DNA of 64,000 bases, from contig NZ_JMIW01000006.1 of assembly GCF_000715015.1 (NCBI RefSeq), positions 319,376-383,375 on the forward strand, given 5' to 3'. The DNA comes from Erythrobacter longus. GTDB taxonomy: Bacteria; Pseudomonadota; Alphaproteobacteria; Sphingomonadales; Sphingomonadaceae. How positions within the stretch are numbered: position 1 is the first letter of the stretch; the number at the start of each line of letters is the position of its first letter. This document shows, one piece after another, positions 45,435-54,787 of the stretch. The translations under genes were made by a program, and so were the position numbers. The notes beneath the pieces are model-generated. The model ran no database searches, was not told the DNA's origin, and worked only from the letters and a program-made list of their open reading frames with translations.

Positions 45435-47242
45435 TACGCCCCCTCCTCTTGCAAGGGTTCCTCAGACACCTCTTCAGGTTCCACAATCATCCGCTTGAGC
45501 ACTTCGACCGCACGGTCAGGCTGGGCAAGGGCGAGCTCGCGCGCGGTTTCGATGCGCTGATTGAATATCTCCTCGGGGGTGAGCGTGACCCCTCCGGGCG
45601 CATTCATCACCTCGCCTGCGATGGCCTTGGGTGCCTGATCGCCTGCAAGACCAGCGTCCTTTGGCCCGCCATCGCCATTTTTGCCGCTTGCATCATCGTC
45701 ATCGCTCTGACCTTCGGACGTTTCAGGATCGCTGTCCTCATCCTTGCCCTTGGATTTCTTGTCCTTCTTGGCTTTCTTTGCCTTCTCATCTTCGGGGCCT
45801 TTGACCGCCTTGATAAGAGGACGCACCGCCAAAAGCAGGACGAGAAGCACCGCGATAAGCGCGGCCACAATCCGCAACACTTGCGCAAACCAGGCCTGCT
45901 CGTAAAAGGCGGGCGCTGGCATTTCGGAGCTGTCAAAAGCGCCCACGACAACCTCGACCTGATCGCCGCGCCCATCATCTGCGCCAACAGCCGCGCTCAC
46001 CAGAGTTTGCAATTGTTCAGCCGTCATCGGGGCGGCCGCCTCAAGCGCTGCTTCGCTCACTGCGATGGCCACGGAGAGTTTGAGCAGCCCACCGGGCCGC
46101 GCTGACGTCACCGCCACTTCGCGGCCAAGCTCGTAATTGCGCTGAAACGCGTTTTCCGTGTCGCGCGGCGCTTCGCCTGCTGCGCCGGCTTCCTCATCGG
46201 GGTTGGGCGCGCCTTCGACAAGGTCGGGGTCATCGGGGGGCGTGTTGGTTTCGGCACCGGGAATGCCGCCGGGGCCAGCGGCCGCAATCCGACTTGAATT
46301 GCGCTCGCTTTCAGAGCGGACCACGCCTTCCTGATCGTAGCTTTCGCGCGCCGAGGTGACTTCCTCGCGCACCAATTCAGCCTGCACCTGGCTCGAAAAA
46401 TTGCCCTCTCCCAAAATCGGCGTGAGAAGGCTGGCAACCTGTTCCTGCAATTTGGCTTCAAACTCGCGTTGGAGCAGCAGGCCATCAAGCGTGTCTTCGC
46501 GTGGGGAAGACAACAGTCGCCCGTTCTGATCCACCACGCGCACATTATCAGGCGTCATGCCAGGAACAGAACCAGAAACGAGGTTCACAATCGCCTCAAC
46601 CTGGCTCTGGCTGAGTGATCGACCATTAACAAGACGCAGCATCACACTGGCGCTGGGCGGATTGTTTTCGCGCACAAAGACCGATCGTTCCGGCGTTGCC
46701 AGATGCACGCGCACGCTTTCCACCGCATCAATTTCGCGGATCGTCAGGGTCAATTCGCGCTCTCGGGCAAGGCGCAAACGCTCCCCTTCAAGGGTGCGGC
46801 TTGAGCCCAGGGGAATGGAATCGAGCATTTCACTCGCCCCAAGCGGAGCCGCAATCCCGCCCTCGCCTGCCAAAAGCAGTTTGGCCGGTTGCAGATCGGT
46901 TTCGGCAACCGTCAAAATGCCGGTGCTAGGGTCGATATTGTAATCGATGCCGCCCCCTTCGAGCAATTGCACAACCTGTGCGCGTTCGCTGTCGTTGAGG
47001 CTGGAATACAAAATGCGCTGGGGCGGGGTAGAGATCGCCAGGTAAACCGCCCCAATCGCCGATACAGCGCCAAGGCCGATAAGACCGGGCAAAGCGCGCT
47101 TGAAGGCGGGCTGATTGGTAAACGCGTTCAATTGCGCTTGCCAACCGCCACCACCACCCGCGCCATTGGCGGCTGCGCCAAATGCGGGGTCGCCCATTGG
47201 GATCGCGCCTTGCGCTGGAACAGGGACACTATTGTCAGCCAC
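45434..47242 (-). CDS. fliF: Flagellar MS-ring protein FliF
   Basis: A 602-residue inner-membrane ring protein. Membrane segment 1 is near residue 50 (LPGLIGLGAVSAIGAVYLAI), the ring-building motifs follow (ILYSSLNDSERAQVVQLLEGGGIDYNID, then LARERELTLTIREIDAVESVRVHLATPERSVFVRENNPPSASVML), and membrane segment 2 is near 455 (VLRIVAALIAVLLVLLLAVRPLI). The cytoplasmic tail is Lys/Asp/Glu-rich before the FliG-binding end (ARELALAQPDRAVEVLKRMI). It starts five bases after fliE. Confidence 0.97.
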   Translation of the reverse strand: MADNSVPVPAQGAIPMGDPAFGAAANGAGGGGGWQAQLNAFTNQPAFKRALPGLIGLGAVSAIGAVYLAISTPPQRILYSSLNDSERAQVVQLLEGGGIDYNIDPSTGILTVAETDLQPAKLLLAGEGGIAAPLGASEMLDSIPLGSSRTLEGERLRLARERELTLTIREIDAVESVRVHLATPERSVFVRENNPPSASVMLRLVNGRSLSQSQVEAIVNLVSGSVPGMTPDNVRVVDQNGRLLSSPREDTLDGLLLQREFEAKLQEQVASLLTPILGEGNFSSQVQAELVREEVTSARESYDQEGVVRSESERNSSRIAAAGPGGIPGAETNTPPDDPDLVEGAPNPDEEAGAAGEAPRDTENAFQRNYELGREVAVTSARPGGLLKLSVAIAVSEAALEAAAPMTAEQLQTLVSAAVGADDGRGDQVEVVVGAFDSSEMPAPAFYEQAWFAQVLRIVAALIAVLLVLLLAVRPLIKAVKGPEDEKAKKAKKDKKSKGKDEDSDPETSEGQSDDDDASGKNGDGGPKDAGLAGDQAPKAIAGEVMNAPGGVTLTPEEIFNQRIETARELALAQPDRAVEVLKRMIVEPEEVSEEPLQEEGA

Positions 47243-47247
47243 CTAGA

Positions 47248-47634
47248 TCAGCCCCCCATCCGCAAAATGTCTTGGTAGGCTGAAAGCAGCTTGTTGCGCA
47301 CCTGAATGGTGGCCTCGAAGGCAACACCGGCTTCCTGGCGGGCAAGCATCACCTTGGCGACATCGGTCACCTCGCCGCGTTCATAGGCTGCCTGCATATC
47401 AGAAGAGCGTTTTTGCACCGCGCTCACATCCTGCATCGCGTTTTGCAGCGTGTCGGCAAAGCCAGCGACTTGGCCCGTGGCACCTGCTGCCGGTTTTTGC
47501 GCGTCGCCAGCACCCTGAATAGTCGTCCCGCGCACCTCCTGGAGCGCTTGGCTGCGAGCAAGGATTTCCTGCCGCAACGCCATCACTTGATGGAGGCCGC
47601 CCGCCGCGCCGTTCATGGGACCGCCGACCTTCAT
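47248..47634 (-). CDS. fliE: Flagellar hook-basal body complex protein FliE
   Basis: A 128-residue rod-junction protein linking the MS ring to the rod. The C-terminal two-thirds is typical FliE: FADTLQNAMQDVSAVQKRSSDMQAAYERGEVTDVAKVMLARQEAGVAFEATIQVRNKLLSAYQDILRM. The start overlaps the stop of the sigma-54 activator gene by four bases, which places the regulator at the head of the fli unit. Confidence 0.94.
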   Translation of the reverse strand: MKVGGPMNGAAGGLHQVMALRQEILARSQALQEVRGTTIQGAGDAQKPAAGATGQVAGFADTLQNAMQDVSAVQKRSSDMQAAYERGEVTDVAKVMLARQEAGVAFEATIQVRNKLLSAYQDILRMGG

Positions 47635-49055
47635 GCCTCAGCTCCCGTTTGCAAAAGTCCGTTTTCGCGCATGGAGGCAAGGCGATAACGCAGCGTGCGC
47701 TCGGATATGCCAAGGCTTGCTGCGGTTCTGGCGCGGTGTCCGCCATGCGTATCAAGCGCGCGCAAAATCGCCTGCGCTTCGGATTGAAACGCGACATCGG
47801 ACAGCGAAGATGGGCTGGCATTGGGAAGAGGCGGAGCAGGAACGGGCGCAATTGGAGCGGGTGCAGTTGGAGCAGCAAGCGCGGTCGCTTCTTCTCCCGG
47901 AGCGCCCGCAACAAATGGACGAGGGCTACAATCAAACACCACGTGCTCGGCCTTGATCACAGCGTCGTCTCCGGCAAGCAGGATCGCACGGCGGATGACA
48001 TTTTCGAGCTCGCGCACATTGCCGGGCCAATTGTGCGCCTCAAGCCGCGCGATAGCCTCGCTGGAAATCCAGCTGGGCAAGGCGCGCTGTGCTCCGTGGC
48101 GCAACACCATACCAAATGCGAGAGGCGCAATATCGCCCACCCGCTCGCACAAAGCGGGCAAGACAATGGGGAAAACATTCAGCCTGTAATAAAGGTCTTC
48201 GCGAAAACGGCCCGCGGTCACTTCGTTCGACAAGGTGCGATTTGTGGCCGCGATAATGCGCACATCCACTTTCACCGGCTTTGTCGCGCCAAGGGGCAGC
48301 ACTTCGCCTTCTTGCAAGGTGCGCAGAAGCTTGGCTTGAAGCGCAAGCGGCAATTCGCCGATCTCATCAAGCAGCAATGTCCCGCCATCGGCTGCGCGGA
48401 ACAACCCTTCGCGCGTTTCTGCAGCGCCGGTGAACGCCCCCTTTCGGTGACCGAACAATAAGCCCTCTAACATCGCCTCGGGCATGGCGGCACAATTGAC
48501 CGCCACGAATGCACCGCTGCTGCGTTTGCTCATCTGGTGGATGAAGCGGGCGAAGACTTCCTTACCTGTCCCCGTTGGCCCCTCGAGAAGAACCGGAATG
48601 TCGCTTGCCGCAATCCGCTCGCTCAATGTGAGCAGAGCAAGACTTTGCGTATCGCGCGCAATCGGCCACCCGCCATGCGAAGCGCTGGCGATAAGCGCGG
48701 CGCGCGCCTCGTCCTGGGATGCATCATTGTAGCGAAGGGCGATCTTGCCATCGCTGATCCGGGTGAGAGCAGGCGTATCGCCGGCCGCGATCTTGCACAG
48801 ATCGACAACTATCCTGTTACCTCGGGCACGGCTTGCAGCGGTGCCAGGAGCAGAGTTTTCAAACCGGCCCATTCCTCCTGTGCCGCCAACATCGCCAAGA
48901 ACCAGCCGATCCTGCAGCCAGCTTTGCGCTAGCAAAGGCACGGTGGGATCAACCAAGGGGGCATGGCCTGCGCATGCGGTTCGGGTAACGGCCCTTTGCG
49001 CGCTCCCATGTGTTCCCTCACAATTTGACGAAAGGCTGCGTGTGTGAGCCTGCAT
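47631..49055 (-). CDS. Sigma-54-dependent flagellar transcription activator, FlbD-like, without receiver domain
   Basis: A 474-residue bacterial enhancer-binding protein. Walker A is GPTGTGKE (about 159-166), the sigma-54 contact loop GAFTGA is complete (206-211), and Walker B is GGTLLLDEIGELPL. The arginine-finger region and the NWPGNVRELENVIRRA block follow. A Fis-type helix-turn-helix ends the chain (ALDTHGGHRARTAASLGISERTLRYRLASM). The N-terminal 140 residues show no receiver-domain aspartate pattern. The ATG at 49055 has AGGTGG upstream. Coupled to fliE, it most likely activates the flagellar sigma-54 promoters, including the one at 63772-63787. Confidence 0.93.
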   Translation of the reverse strand: MQAHTRSLSSNCEGTHGSAQRAVTRTACAGHAPLVDPTVPLLAQSWLQDRLVLGDVGGTGGMGRFENSAPGTAASRARGNRIVVDLCKIAAGDTPALTRISDGKIALRYNDASQDEARAALIASASHGGWPIARDTQSLALLTLSERIAASDIPVLLEGPTGTGKEVFARFIHQMSKRSSGAFVAVNCAAMPEAMLEGLLFGHRKGAFTGAAETREGLFRAADGGTLLLDEIGELPLALQAKLLRTLQEGEVLPLGATKPVKVDVRIIAATNRTLSNEVTAGRFREDLYYRLNVFPIVLPALCERVGDIAPLAFGMVLRHGAQRALPSWISSEAIARLEAHNWPGNVRELENVIRRAILLAGDDAVIKAEHVVFDCSPRPFVAGAPGEEATALAAPTAPAPIAPVPAPPLPNASPSSLSDVAFQSEAQAILRALDTHGGHRARTAASLGISERTLRYRLASMRENGLLQTGAEA

Positions 49056-49469
49056 TGTTCCACCTGCTTTGGGGTTGACCGCTGTATTGCTGGTGGAAAG
49101 GATTTGCCGCCCCCACGGACAAGATAGAGCAAATTTAAGCACCCGTAGGGGCCCTTAGGGAACTCTACTATTCCGCGCCCAAGTCATTGAAAAATAATGG
49201 GCGCAGTCGGTTTTCCGGGCTGGTCGATGTTTTCAATTATAAAGAAATCAAACGGCAAAAGTCCGCACACGGCAACATAAGGCGGCACAAGACAGCAGGG
49301 CGTCCGGCCAATCTCCATTAGGGTCAGGCGAGGATTTTCCCCCTTGCCAACGGGCATCTCACTTTTTTGACTTAAACATTTTTGGATGTGTCCGGTCTTA
49401 GCTTCAACAGGCGGCACATGAAGCTGCCCTGTTCCAACCACTTGCACTTGGAAAACGGGAGTAAGATCC
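49056..49469. promoter_or_regulatory. Divergent regulatory region between the activator gene and flagellin
   Basis: These 414 bases hold no gene I can support. They must carry the promoters of the fli unit (minus) and of flagellin (plus). Two CGGCAA hexamers in the same orientation occur at 49253-49258 and 49270-49275, with a CGGCAC at 49283-49288. The same hexamer also clusters upstream of the flgB sigma-54 promoter. A TTGCC follows at 49344. I find no sigma-54 element with exact GG-N10-GC spacing: the best match at 49413-49427 is one base too long. Confidence 0.45.
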
Positions 49470-50288
49470 ATGTCCGTAATCAATACCAACATCTCCGCAC
49501 TGCGCGCTTCGAATGCTAGCGCTGAAGCCAATGAAATGCTCGGCAAATCAATGGAACGTCTGGCAACCGGCAACCGCATCAACAGCGCTGCTGACGATGC
49601 CGCCGGCCTTTCTATCGCAACCGGCTTTACCAGCGACATTCGCGCATTGAACCAGGGCGTGCGAAACGCTTCAGACGGTATCGCGCTCGCTCAAACCGCT
49701 GAAGGCTCGCTTGAAGAAGTGTCCAACATGCTCCAGCGTGTTCGCGAACTTGCCATTCAATCACAAAACGGCACGCTTGATGACGTTGACCGCGGCTTCC
49801 TCGACACCGAGGTAACCGAGCTTGCCGCGCAGATCGACGACATTCTCACCAACACCGAGTTTAACGGCGTGTCAGTGTTCAGCACCACCAGCGGCACCGA
49901 CGTGTCGGTGAACATCCAGATCGACGCTGGCCGTTCGATTACCCTAACCAGCACTGCGATCGACAACACCAACCTTGATGCAGCGGGCCTCGATGTGAGC
50001 TCTGCCGCCAACGCTGCGACCGCGGTAACCAACGTGGACGCAGGGCTCCAGGCAGTGAACACCACACGGTCATCGCTGGGTGCGGGTCAAAACCGCCTTG
50101 AAAGCGCGATCAACAACCTGACCACAACCTCGACCAACCTCGCAGACGCCCGTTCGCGGATCCAGGATACCGACTTTAGCCAGGAGACCACCGCATTGGC
50201 CAAGGCGCAGATCCTTGGACAGGCTTCGACCGCGATGCTGGCTCAGGCGAACCAGTCACAGCAGAACGTCCTGTCGCTCCTGCGATAA
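49470..50288 (+). CDS. Flagellin
   Basis: A 272-residue filament subunit. The N-terminal D0/D1 region is [51 protein letters not shown], and the C-terminal D1/D0 region ends [37 protein letters not shown]. The variable middle (D2/D3) is almost absent, giving a small flagellin. GGAG lies 8 bases upstream of the ATG (GGGAGTAAGATCC). It is the only flagellin in the window and is transcribed opposite to the surrounding flagellar genes, with a strong terminator after it. Confidence 0.98.
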   Translation: MSVINTNISALRASNASAEANEMLGKSMERLATGNRINSAADDAAGLSIATGFTSDIRALNQGVRNASDGIALAQTAEGSLEEVSNMLQRVRELAIQSQNGTLDDVDRGFLDTEVTELAAQIDDILTNTEFNGVSVFSTTSGTDVSVNIQIDAGRSITLTSTAIDNTNLDAAGLDVSSAANAATAVTNVDAGLQAVNTTRSSLGAGQNRLESAINNLTTTSTNLADARSRIQDTDFSQETTALAKAQILGQASTAMLAQANQSQQNVLSLLR

Positions 50289-50329
50289 GAACACGCCTGA
50301 CTTAAAAGCTCCCCACCGGGGTGGCAAGG

Positions 50330-50363
50330 AAACCCGGAAGTCTAACAAGGCTTCCGGGTTTTT
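50330..50363 (+). terminator. Rho-independent terminator of the flagellin gene
   Basis: An 11-bp perfect stem (AAACCCGGAAG at 50330-50340, CTTCCGGGTTT at 50351-50361) encloses a 10-base loop and runs into a T tract. It starts about 42 bases after the flagellin stop, in the right orientation. Confidence 0.9.
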
Positions 50364-50415
50364 GCTGTGATGGAACTTTTTTGCAAACACAGCCAATATG
50401 AGCCGAAGACTAGGC

Positions 50416-51234
50416 TCAGGACGCAGCCCTGTCCTGCCAATCGACCACTTCGAGCCAATTGCGCAGGCGGTTTTCTTCGAGCCGCGCAATCAGGGGGTTG
50501 GCGTGAAAGGGGAGGAGAAATTCTGCCACCGCGCCCGACCATTGCGCTTCGGCATCAAAGATGATCCCAAGGCCCAGAACCGCTGGCACATGGACATAAA
50601 AAAGCGGGCGTTCATCCGTGTCCGCCTCTTTCAAAAAGTCCTCGACTGCGGTCAGAACGCCGTTGCGTTCGCCGCCCGATTGAAGGGCAACGGCAAACGA
50701 ACCCATACCGCGAAGACCGCGCCCTTCCAGAACGCCGTCTTCGCCAAGGCGAACGCCGTGGTCATAGCTGTGGGGATGACGCCAGCCGGGAGGCACGCGG
50801 TCCGGCGCGTAGTAGAAATCACGCCGCGCGCATGGCCAGGACACATCATGCATGAACGCAAGCAAGGGTTTGCCCGCCTCGCGCTGTATCCGGTCAATCG
50901 CGGTCAGTTCGTGATACACGGTATAGTAATTGTGATCGCCGTCCACGAACCACGCATCAACGGCTTGCGCGCCGGTTTCCAACGCGTCTAGCGAAGGGCG
51001 CGTGATATGTTTCACATGGCCTTGTTCCTTGGCCCAATCGGCAAAACCATCGGCTGGTTCAGGGTCAATGCACGTCAATGTGCCGCCCGCATCGCCCGAA
51101 TGTTTTGCCAAAAGCTTGGACATGCCGCCAAACTCGCTTCCGATTTCGGCAATATTTTTGACCTTGGCATGGTCAAGACAAGGCAGGATCAGGCTCGAAA
51201 ATTCGGCCATGGAATGGATCAATAGCTCGCTCAT
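50416..51234 (-). CDS. Class I SAM-dependent methyltransferase
   Basis: A 272-residue methyltransferase-like protein. The SAM-binding loop is KNIAEIGSEFGGMSKLLAKHSG, followed by an acidic strand end TLTCIDPEP and DAWFVDGDHNYYTVYHEL, the pattern of sugar- or antibiotic-type O-methyltransferases (Methyltransf_24-like). The start overlaps the stop of the large HAD protein (ATGA), so they are coupled. Its position at the end of the flg-mot unit, facing the flagellin gene, suggests modification of a flagellin-linked or surface glycan, which is inference. Confidence 0.83.
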   Translation of the reverse strand: MSELLIHSMAEFSSLILPCLDHAKVKNIAEIGSEFGGMSKLLAKHSGDAGGTLTCIDPEPADGFADWAKEQGHVKHITRPSLDALETGAQAVDAWFVDGDHNYYTVYHELTAIDRIQREAGKPLLAFMHDVSWPCARRDFYYAPDRVPPGWRHPHSYDHGVRLGEDGVLEGRGLRGMGSFAVALQSGGERNGVLTAVEDFLKEADTDERPLFYVHVPAVLGLGIIFDAEAQWSGAVAEFLLPFHANPLIARLEENRLRNWLEVVDWQDRAAS

Positions 51235-53753
51235 GCCGCAGCTTCCTTTTTCGAGAGCAGCGCGCGGGCGTGCCCCTGTTTAACAGGTAGGTTTTCAGGT
51301 GCCATCTCAGCGGTGTTTGTCTTTCGGCGGATAAGTGGGCGCATCACAATTTCGATCATTTGGGGGGGCTCCCCATCACTGCCCAGCGGCGTCTTGACCA
51401 GCAGAAATGCCGCCGTCCCGGTGCATTCCAAAAGGCCTGGCGCATGGATTTTAAGCCCATCAAACTGCGCGCCGATTTCAATGTCTTCCTCCTCGCTTCC
51501 CATCGCCCCTTTGAGCGATTGGATCGTGGAGACCCAGATACTGCCAAGCTCAAACCACTCGAAAACCGAGCCAACTCCCAAGGCGATATTCTGAATTCCC
51601 GCAGGAATGGGAATGCGCGCGCTGTAAAACCCTTCGTGGGTGGGCTGCGCGTCAACCACGCTTTGCGCGCTGTCGTTCTCGCTCATGAAGAAAGCGGGAA
51701 TGGGGATCGAGTTTTGCGCTGTGTCGTTATAGGTGAGGCCAAGGCCAAAGCGTTTTTGCGCCAGAAGAGAGAGCTTTGTATGGATGTCCTCGCTCTCCAG
51801 TTCAGCGGGCAAGAACATGCGCTGTGACCCTTTCATATAAAAGAGCCCGCGCCGCCTCATGCTCGCTTTTGCGCGGGCCTTGTCAAACAAGGGCACCATG
51901 CGCTCAGAGCCAAGGTTCACATCGTGCTCAAAGGCTTTGAGAACATCAAGCTCGCCCGAATGTGGCAGAAACATGAAACGCGACAACGCACCCAGCGCGC
52001 TTTCACGAAGGGCGGTTTCAGTGTGCAGGCAATCTTGCCGGATGACGGGCGCGGATCGTGCCGCACGCACATATCGCAAGACGCCTGCCTGCACCTTGTC
52101 GCGCACCTCGCTTTGTGCGCCTTTCACGCTGACCTCTTCGCGGATCGGTTCGCCTTCAGGCGTGAAGTCGCGCACCGATCCAAGCGCGCATGTGGCAAGC
52201 TGTTCGATAACAGCGACATTGCCGCACAGCGCATCGATCAGCTCAAAATCATAATGGCGTTCATCAATCAGACCCTTCTTATCAAGGCCGGTTGCGGCCA
52301 GTTCGCGTAGGAGCAGATAGCGGCCTGCGACATGGCAATCGAAGCTTTGCGCCAAAAGCGCATCCACATGGCTTTGCGCCGAGCCATTATAGCCAAGGTC
52401 CACCAGCATAAGCGTGTCGCCAGGGGCCGGGTTCACTCGCGCGCGCACATGGGCGACAAGGCGGTCGGCCCGCTCACGCGCACGCCGCCGGATGATCTTC
52501 TGGCGCTTACCTTTCTTGAGCTCATCAGCCAGCCTGTAGCTGCCTTCAAGCATTTGTTCCTCGGTCTTGTCCTCGCCCACGATCTGGCTGATCTCGTCCT
52601 CAGTGAACAGCATTTGGCGCGCTAGCGTAGAGGGTTTGCGGCCCAATTCGCCCGAATAATACCGGGTGTAAGCCTCTTTGGTTGTCAGTGAGGCTGCGAT
52701 GGAAACAAAGCGGCTAATCTCGACCAGTGCGGTGGACTCTGCTGCGCCCCCAGCGGTTCCGCCTTCCTCGTGCACGATATGCGGCAAATGCCCATCGCGC
52801 AGCATAAACAGCCAGTGGACCCGGCCCCCGCGCGCCGCTTCAAGGGCCGCCGCTTCGCTGCGAAGCCATTGATCAAATGCGTAAAACACCGGGCCCAAAA
52901 CCGTTAAGCCCAATGCCGCCTCGCGCCCTGTCACTTTGGGTCCTTCATGAGCAAGGACACTGCGATGCGGCATAAGGCCCCGCGCCGCTTCTTTCTGCAT
53001 GTGCCTGCTATCGCCGACCAATTGCTGGCACGCGCGTTCCAGCCGGAGACGCTGGACCGCACTTTCGCTAAACTGGACAAGGTGCAGCGCGGGCACACCA
53101 AGGCTGCGCGATGCTTCAAAGTCGGCCTTCGGATTGTCACCAATATGCAGCACCTGAGAGGGTGCCACTTTGAGGGCCTTCATCACCTTTTGCAAAAGCC
53201 CCTGCGATTTGGAAATGCCCGCTTCGGACGAGACAAAGACCCGGTCGATGAGGCCCGCAACCTCGACCCCTGCGGCGCATTCGATCAGCTTTTGCAATTG
53301 GCGTGCGCTCAAATATGTGTCTGAGACGATCACAACCTTGTGCCCGCGTGCCTTGGCCTCGCGCATCAATTGGACAGTGGGGGCAAAGGCAAAACAGCTG
53401 CGCGCCTCTGCATCCAGTTCATCCCTCACCGCTTTGGCGCGCGCCCGATCATTGGCGCCGGGCATGGCGTGTTCGTAAATCGCCTCAATCCCGATTTCGG
53501 TGCGCTGCCTCTGAATCGCTTCGGCTTTGCGGGCCTTTTGTTCGCCCGCGATACGCTGGCCCACTGAAATATCCGGCAGGGCGGCAAAAACATCGGTTGG
53601 CGCATGGCAATCGCGCCACAAAAGCGTGTCAAAACAATCGAGCGACAACACTTTGAGCCCATCGCCCGCCCGGCCAAGCGCCTGAGGCAATTCATGCGGC
53701 AGGATCTTATGGTTCGCCGTTTCTTTAGGGGCGGCATTCGCGGTTGCAGGCAT
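51231..53753 (-). CDS. Large HAD-superfamily hydrolase-like protein (COG5610 type)
   Basis: An 840-residue protein. The N-terminal 250 residues form a HAD domain with LSLDCFDTLLWRD (motif I, DxxD), VVIVSDTYLS (motif II), a lysine in GISKSQG (motif III) and LHIGDNPKADFEAS (motif IV). The remaining 590 residues are unfamiliar, with a second region around MLVDLGYNGSAQSHVDALL, a Rossmann-like strand-loop. Proteins of this architecture occur in polysaccharide and glycan loci. It is coupled to the downstream methyltransferase and follows motB by 48 bases. A glycan-related role near the flagellum is plausible but unproven. Confidence 0.8.
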   Translation of the reverse strand: MPATANAAPKETANHKILPHELPQALGRAGDGLKVLSLDCFDTLLWRDCHAPTDVFAALPDISVGQRIAGEQKARKAEAIQRQRTEIGIEAIYEHAMPGANDRARAKAVRDELDAEARSCFAFAPTVQLMREAKARGHKVVIVSDTYLSARQLQKLIECAAGVEVAGLIDRVFVSSEAGISKSQGLLQKVMKALKVAPSQVLHIGDNPKADFEASRSLGVPALHLVQFSESAVQRLRLERACQQLVGDSRHMQKEAARGLMPHRSVLAHEGPKVTGREAALGLTVLGPVFYAFDQWLRSEAAALEAARGGRVHWLFMLRDGHLPHIVHEEGGTAGGAAESTALVEISRFVSIAASLTTKEAYTRYYSGELGRKPSTLARQMLFTEDEISQIVGEDKTEEQMLEGSYRLADELKKGKRQKIIRRRARERADRLVAHVRARVNPAPGDTLMLVDLGYNGSAQSHVDALLAQSFDCHVAGRYLLLRELAATGLDKKGLIDERHYDFELIDALCGNVAVIEQLATCALGSVRDFTPEGEPIREEVSVKGAQSEVRDKVQAGVLRYVRAARSAPVIRQDCLHTETALRESALGALSRFMFLPHSGELDVLKAFEHDVNLGSERMVPLFDKARAKASMRRRGLFYMKGSQRMFLPAELESEDIHTKLSLLAQKRFGLGLTYNDTAQNSIPIPAFFMSENDSAQSVVDAQPTHEGFYSARIPIPAGIQNIALGVGSVFEWFELGSIWVSTIQSLKGAMGSEEEDIEIGAQFDGLKIHAPGLLECTGTAAFLLVKTPLGSDGEPPQMIEIVMRPLIRRKTNTAEMAPENLPVKQGHARALLSKKEAAA

Positions 53754-53801
53754 CTCGTATCTCCCATTGGGTGGCAGATGCGAGAGGTAAATGCTCGTGG
53801 T

Positions 53802-54773
53802 TTACGGTGTGGAAGCGGACCTTTGCGCGTTTTGACTTAAGGTTAATTGCGGAGCCGCCTCCTCTTCTGCACCCGGCCCCGCGCGCCTTGGCCTGTCTTG
53901 CGATTTATCAAGCAGCAGCAGGGATATGCGCCGATTGCGCGGATCGGCGGGATTATCCGCGATCAAGGGTTCGGTTTCGGCCACCCCTTCGATCCGGGCA
54001 AAGCGGCCCTTTGGGATACCGCTTCGGATAAGCTGTTGGCGGGTCGCCTCTGCGCGCCCTGCGGAAAGCGACCAATTGTTCGCCTGAACTCCGTCACGGT
54101 AAGGCAGCGAATCGGTATGCCCACGCAAGATCAGCGGCTTTGTTTCATTCGCGACAATTTTGCCGATAACCTCGATAATGCGGCGCGCCTCAGGCGTCAG
54201 GATCGTCGTGCCAAGCGTAAACATCGAAAAATCCGCATCATCGACGAGATCAATCCTGATCCCATCGGCTGCGCGCAACACTTTGACCTGCTTGGCGTAT
54301 TTCTCAAGACCTTTATCCTTGAGGATCTCTTGCATGATTTCCTGCTTGATCTCTTCGAGTTTCTTTTCGTCAAGCTGACCTTCAAAACCGCCTTCCTTGG
54401 GGCCACCCGATTTGCCGCGCGGCACAGTGATGGTGCGCGTACCAGTTTGCCCCATCGCATTGGGGTAATTGTCGACATCGGTAAGCGAGCTGCCTCCCAG
54501 CAGCCCTTCCGCAGAACCGGCACTTTGCTGGCGCGTTTTGACGAGAGTGGGGGAGAAATAATCGGCGATCCCCTTGCGCTGGTTCTCCTCCGTCGCGCCA
54601 AGCAGCCAGAGGAGCAGGAAGAACGCCATCATCGCTGTCACAAAGTCGGCATAGGCAACCTTCCACGCACCGCCATGGTGGCCGCCTTCTTCGATCGTGA
54701 TCTTTTTGACGATGATCGGGGGAAGAGCCTCCCCGCCTCCGCCTTTGACACCACCGGCTGCTTCCTCGGCCAT
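53802..54773 (-). CDS. motB: Flagellar stator protein MotB
   Basis: A 323-residue stator subunit. The single membrane helix is WKVAYADFVTAMMAFFLLLWLLGA with the proton-binding Asp in YADF. A plug/linker region follows, then the OmpA-like peptidoglycan-binding domain (about 190-300: ILRGHTDSLPYRDGVQANNWSLSAGRAEATRQQLIRSGI, then DPRNRRISLLLL). It forms the MotA5B2 stator with the product of the preceding gene, 14 bases upstream. The conserved Asp and no obvious PomB features favour a proton-driven MotB. Confidence 0.95.
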   Translation of the reverse strand: MAEEAAGGVKGGGGEALPPIIVKKITIEEGGHHGGAWKVAYADFVTAMMAFFLLLWLLGATEENQRKGIADYFSPTLVKTRQQSAGSAEGLLGGSSLTDVDNYPNAMGQTGTRTITVPRGKSGGPKEGGFEGQLDEKKLEEIKQEIMQEILKDKGLEKYAKQVKVLRAADGIRIDLVDDADFSMFTLGTTILTPEARRIIEVIGKIVANETKPLILRGHTDSLPYRDGVQANNWSLSAGRAEATRQQLIRSGIPKGRFARIEGVAETEPLIADNPADPRNRRISLLLLDKSQDRPRRAGPGAEEEAAPQLTLSQNAQRSASTP

Positions 54774-54787
54774 GTTCCTTGCGCCCC

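Noticed and set aside
49413..49427. Sigma-54-like element upstream of flagellin (GGCAC followed by TGC).
   Set aside because: The distance between GG and GC is 11 bases instead of the strictly required 10.
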